A DNA stretch of 64,000 bases from Calendula officinalis (taxonomy: Eukaryota > Streptophyta > Magnoliopsida > Asterales > Asteraceae). Shown piece after piece: positions 34,142-44,566 of this stretch. The translations under genes were made by a program, and so were the position numbers. Location: positions 7,732,446 to 7,796,445 of the forward strand of contig OY970829.1 of the NCBI GenBank assembly GCA_963853835.1. Reading direction: 5' to 3'. The first letter of the stretch is position 1. Every line of letters starts with the position of its first letter. The notes under the pieces were generated by a model that worked only from the letters and a program-made list of their open reading frames with translations, did no database searches and was not told the DNA's origin.

Positions 34142-37100
34142 ATGGCAACTCTAAAATCTTTGAATGTTCAAACCGATATCAAATACTCAGAATTTCACAA
34201 TATGTGTGCCTTCCTAAAGAATCCCGACGGCACAAAAGATTTTCGTCCGATCGTCAAATTCTTGAGAAATTCTTATATACAGTTTGCTTTAACTGTAAAA
34301 CCAAAATCATATCAACAGCACTTGGTGGATTTCTGGACCAATGCTGAACAAACAGAAGGAACAACCATATCCATGATCAAATCAAAAGTAGATGGAAAGC
34401 ATATAACAGTCACAGAACAATCAATTCGACACCATCTACAATTACACGATGATTCAGGTATGTTTACTCTTCCTAAGGAATACATTGCTGAAATTTTACA
34501 AAAAATGGGTTATGAGGGAAGACTGAATATAGTAACCTTTCAAAAGGGTCTTCTCTCCCCACAATGGAAATTTTTAGTACATACTATTCAGCATTGTATT
34601 TCTCCTAAACGAAGTACTTGGAATGAGTTTAATAAGGCAATAGCCTCTGCTGTTGTCTGTTTATGCACATACCAAGTATTTAATTTTTCTCAAATGATTT
34701 TTGAAGGTATGTTGGGAAATCTTAGCTCTTCTAAATTTTTAATGTATCCCAAATTTCTACAACATATCATAAATTGTGAATTACAAAACTTGTCAACTCC
34801 TAAAAACATTTTCATACTACCTGAGTTGAACAAGAAAGTTTTCTCAAATATGAGAAAACAATTTAAATTTTCGGGCAAGGAAACCCCTCTGTTTCCAAAT
34901 ATGATCAAAGATCAAACTCTTATTGGAGAGGGTTCAACCATTGATACAACCCAAGTTGAACCTCAACCCACTCCATCACCCCCAAATACAGCCCAAACAC
35001 CACCCCAAACAGCTACTCAATCACCCACTAACATAGAAGTCCTGAATGTGTCCCAGGAACTTGACTTAAATCTGCAGAGTGCTACTCTTCACTCTATGGA
35101 AGACCTACCAGATAAAACCCAAAATATTTCCACTATTTACAAAAGAAAGAAATCTTTAAAGGACACCAGGGGACACATTAAGTCAAACCCCAGGCTCCAA
35201 GAGTTGTCCTCCAAGGAGGAGAGAGGACATGAGGCGAGGGCTTTCACTACTGATGCCCCAAAGGTGGGTGCACAGGACAGTGAAAACATCATTAAGACCC
35301 AGACCTCGGCAACTTTGAGTGATGACTCATTTGAGGAGTTACTCAAATGACCCCGGTGCCAAGAAACCACAAGGGGGGGCATCTCTGCTTCTTCTAGGAA
35401 GAAGAGGGTGTCTAAAAGACCCAATGAATCACCAAGAAGTGATGAGGGCAGACCTATGGATTTGACGGATAGGATGGAAAACCTTCAAACCAATGTACCT
35501 GTTAGTGAGCCCGATGATCTTGCTAGATGGAGTGAGGGCAGTATTAAAACAAAACAATTGACGGATAAAGTGGATTCTCTGGAATCCACTGTACAAAATT
35601 GTCTTACATATCTTACAAACCAAGGAAAAACTATGGCTGCCATGAAAAGGCATGTCAATACCATCAACAAGAGAATGAGATTCTATGAGCACAGGCTTCA
35701 TCAACAAACTAAAATCATCAGGAAATTGAAGAAGAAAATTGATGATAGTGAGGCTCCACCAGTTGAGCTCACTAAGGGGGAGAAGGATAACATACAGACC
35801 ATGATTGATGAATCAATTGCAGCAGCAGCATCCTCTCTCTTAAATTTAAAAGAAACAAAAGTTGATGAAGGCCCAGAAATGATGGTTACAGAAGATGAAC
35901 CTACTACTACTGCTACAATGGAAGAACAAGTTGAAAAAGAAATAACAGTAGTAACTCCTACTACTGATATCATAGCAGTAGTAAGTCAAGAAGAGGAATT
36001 GAAAGCACCAAATACTACTGATGCCCTATCAGTAGTAACTCCTGAAATCACACCAGTAGTAACTACTCTGGTTACTACTGACGAGGAAGAACTACAATTC
36101 CCAGAGCTAATTGAAAGAGAAAGACATGTCATTATCTCCAAACCACCAACACCTGATCAACCACTTATCATACCTGACATTGATGATAATGTGAATTGGT
36201 TTAAGGTAGATGAATGTACACTTCCTCCACACCCTAAAATCTTACCCGAAGGTCAACTACATCTGTTTTATCCAAAACTTCTGATGATGGGTATACCTGA
36301 TATGAAATACATTCCACCTCCACCATCTGCTCACATTGGAAAAGGAAAAGAAGTATATGATGATGATTACACAAACAGAGCATTAGGTCACCACATGGTG
36401 AATAAAATTAATCATGTCAGATCAGAGAAACAATCAAGATGGAGGATAAAACATAGAAAATTCTTGGAGAAAGTGGAGATGTATCAAGCATTTGAGGAAA
36501 AGAAAAAGAAGGTTCAAAGTGAAATTCCTGTTCAAACACCTGTTCAAGCAGAAGACAGTCAGATAAAAGCTCAACAGGCAGAATTCAAAAGGCTCAGAAA
36601 AGTAGAAGAAGAACACATACAATGCCTTGAAAATTTGGTATCTGAATGCAAGAAAACTAAAAGTGAATTGACAGATGATGTGTTTGAACAGAAGGCTAAT
36701 ATGATTGAATATCTGAAAACAAAAGGGCATAGTGCAAAGTCATTTGGTAGAATGAAAATGATGACTATAATTGAAAAATATTGCACTGCTAAGAAGAAAG
36801 ACTTGGCTGAACAAGAAGCTGAAGAAACAAAGAAAGCCAAAACTTTAATCCCAATCAGTCCAAACTTAATCAAAGCTGGTAGTGTTTCAACTACTGGTAA
36901 TACCTCAACTCCCCAATCAAAGAAAAGAAAGATTGTTGATCAAGAACAAAGCTCTAAAAAGAAATCAAAAACATAAATTGTACCTGTTCTTGAAATGCCT
37001 GTTGCTCCATTGCAGAACAATCCAATTATTAACTGGAGGGTGATGCAGAACAATGTTATAGAGGTCATAAGGGAAGACAAAGTTGTACAGAGATTCACTG

Positions 37101-37570
37101 GATGGTTACCATTGATCAGATCATGCTCTAGAAGTGATGTAATCAAGCTTCTGATTATTGGAAAACCTAGAATGACAAAGAAATCATGGAAAGAGTCTGG
37201 TGCTGGATACTTAACAAAAATGATAGATGCTGCATTTTATCCAGATAATTATCCAGAACAATTTACAGATCCAGGAAATGTGTATGCTTGGAATGTCATT
37301 CCTACAGCTAATATGTACTTCTTTGAGAAGTCAGGCAAAGTATGTGAGTTATATCTGTATGAAAAAGAATATCCACATATGGAGAAGACTATGTATCAGA
37401 TATTCATAAATACTTTGATGAAACCTTATGATGCTGTTATGTTCCAAAACAAATTAAATTACTTTACAAAGAGGAACAGCAAATATATTATTGAACAAAG
37501 GCTTCAACAGAATCAAAGAACCCTTGAGAAAAGAAGAAGGGAACAAGAAGAACAAAAGAAACTTGATTGA
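34142..37570 (+). pseudogene. Copia-2 third ORF (env position), two nonsense codons
   Basis: One frame of about 1140 codons runs from ATG at 34142 to TGA at 37570, broken only by TGA at 35348-35350 and TAA at 36974-36976. Residues 1-270 form a compact domain (FRPIVKFLRNSYIQFALT, SPQWKFLVHTIQHCIS, FLMYPKFLQHIINCE); I remember this pattern from predicted proteins associated with retroelements in Asteraceae, but its function is unknown. A Pro/Thr-rich linker follows, then long Lys/Glu-rich helices, probably coiled coil, with heptad-like stretches near 35640-35760 and 36450-36850. The end has an aromatic-rich domain (VIPTANMYFFEKSGKVCEL) and a basic Gln/Arg tail. No signal peptide or transmembrane segment is visible, so calling it an envelope is unsupported. 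Confidence 0.75.
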
Positions 37571-37589
37571 TTAAGAGATAATCAATAAG

Positions 37590-37602
37590 TTTAGGGGGAG
37601 AT
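37590..37602 (+). other. Copia-2 polypurine tract
   Basis: TTTAGGGGGAGAT immediately before the 3' LTR. Confidence 0.9.
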
Positions 37603-38195
37603 TGTTGGAACAAAACACAGATCAACTTATTACTGATGCTGCAGTTAGTACTGATCATACTTAGTACTGATGGGGCAGAAAACATTTACTACTGATGAAG
37701 TTGATACTGATGAAGACTATAACTAAAGTTACTACTGATCAAGCTTATTGAAGATACTACTGATCAATAGTAGTTACTACTGACGTTGATATTGGACTTA
37801 CTACTGATCACCAAGTTTATTACTGACGTTACCTATTTACTACTGGTGATTGCAGTTTACTACTGATACGCGTTTTGGAAGCATATCAAGTTCGAGATCT
37901 TCGTAGAGATAGTTATAGCATGTAAATCAATGTATATCTTTATAATTCGATGTAAATAGTTTAGCTTCAAGGACTATTATAAATAGTTCCTTACGAATTG
38001 TAAACGTACGTGTGTATTGTTAACTTGATAATATACATTGAAGCTTTTTGTGAAACTGTGTTCTTAATACTTTCGCATATTATTTACAGTTCATTGTTCT
38101 TAATTACATTGATATAGTGTTGATCCGCTGCAACTTCTATATTCAATTAGATCTAAGGTGTTTATTAACTTCTATATAGTTAATCGATCCTGACA
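37603..38195 (+). repeat. Copia-2 3' LTR, 593 bp
   Basis: Matches the 5' LTR base for base apart from the 27-bp and 1-bp gaps and one substitution, then the GATTT duplication. Confidence 0.95.
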
Positions 38196-38353
38196 GATTT
38201 GTTTATTATATTTTTCGTTTTTAATTTCAGAGTAAATTTTAGAAGTTGTCTCTGTAGTTTAATACTTCATGAATTACAAATATAACTACTTAGCCTAGTA
38301 AAAGCAAATGCTGGTCTTGTACAACTAATTTGATACATTAAATTGCCTATAAT

Positions 38354-38991
38354 TAATGTTCTAAAACCCGGGTCAACTCGGTTGGTTTAATTGATTCAAC
38401 CGGGACCCGGGTAAAAGGGCGAGTCAAAACTCACAGGTAATTTTGCTTATATCGACCCGATTTGACCCGGTTAAGTATTGTGAAAGCCGGCGATCCGTTG
38501 ACCCGGTCTAACCCTAAGCCTAAATCTCACGGAGTCTAACTTTTCACTTTTCTGATTTCTTACATTCTTCTGTTTCGATTTCTCATCCAAACTCAATCCC
38601 TCGCAGAGACTTAAGACAAACACAAGGTAAGACAACTAATTCATTCCCTCACACCACGACTTAATTAATTTCTGTTTCAACTACGATTTCTATTTCAACT
38701 AATTAGTGACTTTTTTTTAAATCTGTTTCGACTTTCTGTTTGATTTCTCATCCAACATATTAATTTATGTTAATTAGTGACTTAATTAATTTCTGTTCCA
38801 ACATATTAATTTCTGGTTACGACTTTCATTTGTATTTTGATTTGGAAGGATTAATACAAAGTTTGATGTTTGAAGTAAAATTATGTAATATCTTTAATCT
38901 TTTCTATGTTTTTAGATGTTCCGTTAAACTAGTTGACCTTTGACCCGGCCATGGCACCGGGCCAAGTAATAACCCGGATTTTAAAACATTA
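38354..38991. mobile_element. hAT MITE, 638 bp, CCTATAAT duplication
   Basis: TAATGTTCTAAAACCCGGG at the left, inverse CCGGATTTTAAAACATTA at the right; perfect 8-bp CCTATAAT at 38346-38353 and 38992-38999. Same terminal type as the element at 18540. It encloses sequence resembling a gene 5' end (TTTCGATTTCTCATCC repeats) but no ORF. Confidence 0.88.
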
Positions 38992-38999
38992 CCTATAAT

Positions 39000-39960
39000 T
39001 TTTGAGTATTCTAATTAATTAACACATTCACCTCTAATTTCTCACTCGCTAAATTTCTCAAAAATATTATCTACATAGTGTTTTTGAGTTAACATAAGTC
39101 AATCACTGGGTTCGTATGATCTTGATACCAAGAATCACATCCCCTAAACATATATTTTTCATGTCAAACCTATATATCAACATATCTTTTGTAGTTTGGG
39201 TCATCTTATTATTGTTTCCCGTGATAAACATATCATCTACTAAATATATAGGGTGAGATATTTATGACTTGTGTTTTTCAAATTAACACATTTTGTGTGC
39301 TCGTTCATATAGTGACTTAACGAGTTTACACACTTTTACCTCTTGACTAGTGACTACAAAGCCTTCTAGTTAATCCATGTAAATTTCTTTTCTATATCAC
39401 CGCTTAGAAAGATAGTTTCCACATCCATTTCCTTTCCTGAACATCCTAATTTCTTATGATAGTAATAGCAAGTACCATCATGATGGGTGTTATTCATGGT
39501 ACAAGTGAATATGTATCAAAGTAGACCTTCTTGTTGTTTATTATATTTTGATCATCAATCTCGCTTTGACGCTTTCTATTTATTAATGGAACTGTTACCT
39601 TATCATTATGGTTTTTGTTTTTTTTTTTTTTAATATGAGACAACTTCACATCAACTAATATTATTTGATTCAAAGTAAATGAAAAATTATTAATTAACAT
39701 ATAAATTTTCCAACAAGAATTTAAAAAACACAAACTAGTTGGCAACATCTGAAAATTAAAAGCTTGCACTCTTGTATGGTCAAGAAATGTGAAAGCCACC
39801 TACTTTGTAACCATTATGAAATCTATCGCTAAAAACATGACACATGGTTAACTTAACCTTAATATAAACCTAAGACATTCGTCATTTTCTGTACATGCAA
39901 AAACAAATAAATCCACATATCTATTTTCCTCTAACTTGTACTCTATCTCTCTATACAATA
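39000..39960. other. No gene recognised
   Basis: AT-rich anonymous DNA between the hAT MITE and the ABCG fragment; no recognised coding or repeat structure. Confidence 0.5.
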
Positions 39961-40671
39961 ATGGAATCTTACACACATATACAGAATTCCCATGAGGTTG
40001 AGATCATATCCCATGCACCACCATTACCATTCCAAGGAGGAGTTAAATGGACAAGTTGTAGTAACGGTGAAATCCACACTCCTTGATGCCTTAGCAGGTG
40101 AAATTATTTTGTTCAAAGAAACCAAAACTCTACATAACATGTTCTATAAGCCACTAGCGCATATGACATTTGTTGGTGCGAAGTGCTATTTTTATTTAAT
40201 ACGGCTATAAAATCAACATCATAAAATTACTAAAAGTGTATTCGCATAAAGAAAAAAAAAGAAACCACACTATTTGTAATGTTTGTTGACGCGGTTAAAA
40301 CGGTTCCATATTAACGCACCAAAAAAACTCTATATATTGATGCGAATTGATTAAAATTTGCACATATAAAACATATTTGTTGGTGCGGTGCGGTCCGGCC
40401 TTACACACCAAAAACAATTTTGTTAGTGCTGTTTTGGTACAAACGTACCAGCAAAACCATAATAATTTGTTAGTGCAATTTTTACATATGCACCAAAAAC
40501 ATCCGATTATTTGATGCTAATGTTACAAACATAATAAATATTAATAATAAAGAACCGATTTCAATATAACTAATAATTTTTTTGCATGCAGGGAGACTAG
40601 ACTCTAAGACTAGGCAGAGTGGTGATATTCTGGTTAATGGAATCAAGAAACCCCTAGCATACGGAACATCG
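39961..40671 (+). pseudogene. ABC transporter G-family gene fragment, Walker A deleted
   Basis: Exon 39961-40097 begins MESYTHIQNSHEVEII and ends, after a frame change, KSTLLDALAG. Exon 40592-40671 follows ATGCAG and reads RLDSKTRQSGDILVNG and LAYGTS, ending at TCG|GTAAGC. The splice joins LDALAG to RLDSK in phase, exactly as in plant ABCG half-transporters, which export lipids or hormones across the plasma membrane. The P-loop should read GPSGSGKST; here only KST remains, so about 60-70 residues between the N-terminus and KST are missing and the leader is out of frame with it. No downstream exon (signature motif, Walker B, membrane domain) follows. A non-functional fragment, origin unclear. 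Confidence 0.65.
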
Positions 40672-40979
40672 GTAAGCCTAGGAAATAATCATAGCAATTA
40701 CCATTTTATTTCTTGGTCTCATTTTTTGAGTAATAATTTGAAATCTCTAGCTTTAACGTAAAGTATGAAAACTGAAAACTATATGCATGCATATAAACAT
40801 GTTTTATTTATGTTTTTGGTCCACTGTGATCTTGAGACTATGCGTAATGGGTCACCTTTGTCACCACTGCACCACCTCAACTTTATCTCTCCTGATCAAA
40901 CGCATGACCAAACTGCGATCAAACTCACGTAAGGGGCGACCGAATCGCGACCAATTTTTATTTTTATTTTTTTAGAATT

Positions 40980-41162
40980 TTCTTTGTATTAATATATATA
41001 TATAAATATAATATTTATTTTATATATAATATATTATTAATTATTAATATATATATACATAATATATTATTATTAATATAATATATATATATATATATTA
41101 TAATATATTATTATTAATATAATATTTATTTTATATATAATATATTATTAATTATTAATTAT
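40980..41162. repeat. AT-dinucleotide-rich microsatellite tract
   Basis: Long TATATA and AATATATTATTA runs up to the start of the next MITE. Confidence 0.85.
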
Positions 41163-41163
41163 A

Positions 41164-41577
41164 GGGTCCGGATCCGGTGAGGACTCTTTTCCCGGTGAGG
41201 ACTGCGAGGACACAAAAAAAACCCTAAAAATGATCCAAAACAAACTTTTTTCAAAAAAATTTCTTTTTTAAACTTAAAAATCGCAGCCTATAAGATCCAA
41301 AAAAAAATTAAAAAACTTCAAAAATGATCCAAAAAAAAATGGATCATAATAATGATCCACAAAAAAATATGGAGCATTATTATGATCCACAAAAAAATAT
41401 GGAGCATTATTATGATCCACAAAAAAAAGTGGATCATAATTTTTTTTCAAATTTTTTTTTTGTCAAACGTAGTAATAATCATGGGGAGTTATATATATTT
41501 TTTTCGGAATTTTTTGAAATTCTTTTGAGGTGTCCTCGCGAGTCCTCACTGTTTTTGGAGTCCTCACCGGATCCCAC

Positions 41578-41578
<1 letters not shown>
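41164..41578. mobile_element. MITE family G, copy 1
   Basis: GGGTCCGGATCCGGTGAGGA at the left; its inverse GAGTCCTCACCGGATCCCAC at the right. The inside has tandem TGATCCACAAAAAAATATGG units which form short inverted repeats (GATCCA.. / ..TGGATC). The second copy at 43117 shares all of this. It is set in TA repeats, so the target site cannot be read. Confidence 0.75.
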
Positions 41579-41608
<30 letters not shown>

Positions 41609-41611
<3 letters not shown>

Positions 41612-43033
41612 GTGAGTTATATAGAGAACCCATTTACCTTATTAGCCAATCAGAAATTAGATATATATTTTTCATTTATTTAAATGTAAAGGGCAATTCC
41701 GGTATTCAATATATTTCGGTTTTTTTGGAAACAATTAATTTAATTCCTATAATCATGGAAAGTGAAGATTTCATGTATATATATTCCTTTTGAAAACTGA
41801 ATACCCAATATCTTCCAGATTTGTAGCATGTTAACCGGAAATCTTTAAACCATTCGTAATTCGTAAATTTATAATCTTTATTGCTGATTGAATTCACAAT
41901 TAAGATAAATCGTAAAATTCTTAAATCAATACATCAATGTATACTATCAGTAAAAATCTTAAATCAATACATCAATGTATACTATCAATTTGTACATTTA
42001 TGTTTTACCAAATAATTTCATTTAGTGTATTGAACCAACGATTTGTTCGAAATTATGGTCGTGATACATATGATTTTTGGTTCAGTTTATAGCTCTTTAT
42101 AAATAATGGTCGTAGAATGTCTATTTCATGGTATTGTAGTAGTGTAATCAAAACATATCTATCATTCATGTAATCAAAACATTGATGTCTTCACAAAATC
42201 ATAAGTAAAAATAGATAAAACATTGATGTCTTCACAAAATCAAAACATTGATGTCTTCACAAAATCAAAACATTGATGTCTTCACAAAATCAAAACATTG
42301 ATGTCTTCACAAAATCAAAACATTCATGTAATCAAAACATTGATGTCTTCACAAAATCAAAACATTGATGTCTTTCTCTCTTTCGTCCACTACGTGTTGT
42401 GCCTGTCATGATAAACCACCAATGTTTTGCATAAACAACCACAATTTTACTCTTAATAAAAAACCTAGTCATCGTGGCCTGATTCAAAAAAACCTTAAAT
42501 TGCAGTCTTTGTGAAATCGCCTTGTTTCCCTGGAGTATGTGAAATCGCCCCTCGTTTACCCGGAATATAAGAAATCACCGCTCGTTTCTTAACCTGGCCA
42601 GGAATCGCATACCTGGCGGGGAGGTTGATACCGATGTGGTCGGAAAATGAGGTTGTTTTAGTGGTGGTGGTGGTGTGCCTCCGTACACTTTCGGATCTGA
42701 GGAAATAAAAGGAGGAAGTGAACTGTTAGAGAGGAAAAATAGAAGGTTTCATGGAGGTTCTTGGGTTTGTTCTGCAGTCGTAGAAAGAGAGAGAGAGATA
42801 TAGGGTTTAAAAGAACATTACGAATAGATAGAGAGTGGTCTAACAAATAGAGAGAAAGGGGTGGGGTTAAAGAGAGAGATAGAGATCCGATTTTTTAGGA
42901 AGGGAGGGCAGTTATTGTGAATACAATTTTCTTTTTTAAATGTTTTATATTTAAAAAATAGAAACGTAAATAAAAATGGCAGATTACGAATCTACCCTTT
43001 TTACTTAATTAGAGAGTTCTCTATATAACTCTC

Positions 43034-43036
<3 letters not shown>
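41609..43036. mobile_element. TIR element, ~1.43 kb, between the two family-G MITEs
   Basis: GGGGTGAGTTATATAGAGAAC at the left and its approximate inverse GTTCTCTATATAACTCTCC at the right, embedded in TA repeats. It has a 24-bp minisatellite and no identifiable protein. Confidence 0.65.
42175..42372. repeat. 24-bp minisatellite AAAACATTGATGTCTTCACA
   Basis: Six or seven tandem or near-tandem copies of a unit containing AAAACATTGATGTCTTCACA, some with small insertions (ATTCATGTAATC). Confidence 0.9.

Positions 43037-43037
<1 letters not shown>

Positions 43038-43116
<79 letters not shown>
43038..43116. repeat. (TA)n microsatellite, about 78 bp
   Basis: Uninterrupted TA repeats joining the 1.43-kb TIR element and the second family-G MITE. 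Confidence 0.95.
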
Positions 43117-43120
<4 letters not shown>

Positions 43121-43500
43121 CCGGATCCGGTGAGGACTCAAAAACAGGTGAGGACTGCGAGGACTCCAAAAAAAACTGTGGAAATGATCCAAAACATATT
43201 TTTTCAAAAAAATTATTTTTTAAACATTAAAATCGCAGCATATAAGATCCAAATAAAAAATAAAAAATTTCAAAAATGATCCAAAAAAAAAAATGGATCA
43301 TAATAATGATCCACAAAAAAATATGGATCATTATTATGATCCACAAAAAAAAGTGGATCATAATTTTTTTTTCAAATTTTTTTTTGTCAAATGTAGTAAT
43401 AATTATGGGGAGTTATATATATTTTTTTCGGAATTTTTTGAATTTTTTTTAGGTGTCCTCGCGAGTCCCCACCGTTTTTGGAGTTCTCACCAGATCCCAC
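43117..43500. mobile_element. MITE family G, copy 2
   Basis: Same orientation and termini as the copy at 41164 (GGGTCCGGATCCGGTGAGGA; inverse with CTCACCAGATCCCAC). About 30 bp shorter because one internal tandem unit is missing. Confidence 0.75.
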
Positions 43501-43517
43501 TTATATATATATATATA

Positions 43518-43548
43518 CTAGCTTCAAAGCCCGCCCGACTAGGCGGGC
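43518..43548 (-). mobile_element. Helitron 3' terminus (kinesin-bearing element)
   Basis: On the minus strand: hairpin GCCCGCC-TAGTCG-GGCGGGC, seven bases, CTAG, then host T. A 7-bp perfect GC stem shortly before CTRR and insertion next to A/T is the Helitron signature. The element body lies to the right. Just inside, 43598-43680 holds a 41-bp tandem duplication (AACAATCCATTATTGAAATG). The 5' end was not identified. Confidence 0.65.
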
Positions 43549-44566
43549 ATGCTTTAAAAGATATATAGGAAAATAACAAAAAAATACTGTTGAAATAACA
43601 TAACAATCCATTATTGAAATGATGATAAACAATTTTTGATAACAATCCATTATTGAAATGATGATAAACAATTTTTGATAAATGAATAAATTGTATAGGA
43701 AATTTAAAGATGAAATCCATAATTTCATAGGGACAATTTATGTAATTTACATATTTGTGTTTGTTTCATTATATTTATACCTTTAACATTTGAATTTGTC
43801 TCTAGAGTGCTATAACATCACCTGATGCATCTTCATTTACTTTTGCCTAACAAAACAAAAGAAATTCAAAAAAAAAAAAATTGAGGATTTGGATTAAAAG
43901 AGAAATAATACTTCATTTTCATACATGGTCCTGAATAAGTTTGGCACGTTGAGCAAATTTTAGAGTACTTAATGTCTCATTAGCAGCACTGCATATAAAT
44001 AAACGTTATATCCACAAATATAAGATATAAGATAAAGTGACAGTAAAATATCAACTACATACACAAATTAAAAAGAAAAACAAATACTGACCACATTGAT
44101 GGGCTGACATTTGCTATAATTGTTGTTTTTTAGTTCCCACCAAGATAATCCTAGAAAGAAAATGGTGTAAATGTAAATGTGTGGGACCCACGAAAGAGGA
44201 AATTATATATGATTATGGAATTACAATGTGAATTTATGATTTAAGTTGCTTAACCTGAAGAAGAAATGTAAGTCTTGAGTCCCTATGTATGGTACGTGCC
44301 TATGTTTTCCATGTGCAACATCCACCAGAGACATTATTACCAGACTACAACCATATACAAGATTTAGAAAGAAAAAAAGTTCAAGTTTTTTATTAAAAAT
44401 AAAAAAAAAGTTAGAAATTTTTAAAAAGTTTGATCCGTGTACCCAAGAGTGGATAATGATTTGTTAATATAGGATGCCTCCTTCAAACGTTCTCCTGCTC
44501 CACAACTTCTCTGCCTAAATAGCAGTTCAATTAAATTACATAAAGTCAAAAACATGAATAGATATA

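Larger units (their letters stand above)
26839..38195 (+). mobile_element. Copia-2: 11.4-kb LTR retrotransposon with extra ORF region
   Basis: LTRs of 621 and 593 bp, primer site, polypurine tract and a GATTT target duplication (26834-26838 and 38196-38200) define the element. Order: gag, protease, integrase, reverse transcriptase, RNase H, then a non-coding motif array, a promoter-like segment and a long third reading frame. Size, the separate gag and the extra 3' ORF fit the SIRE/Maximus-type Copia lineage. At least seven nonsense codons interrupt the three reading frames. Confidence 0.95.

Noticed and set aside
34142..35350. Retroviral envelope identity for the third ORF of Copia-2
   Set aside because: Position alone suggests env; no signal peptide, cleavage site or transmembrane segment is visible.
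40153..40500. CACTA transposon suggested by CACTAGCGCATATG and repeated TTGTTGGTGCG
   Set aside because: No inverted CACTA end or 3-bp duplication could be found; only internal repeats in an intron.
42175..42372. CRISPR-like regularly spaced repeats
   Set aside because: The 24-bp units are contiguous or nearly so without unique spacers, in a plant nuclear context; it is a minisatellite.
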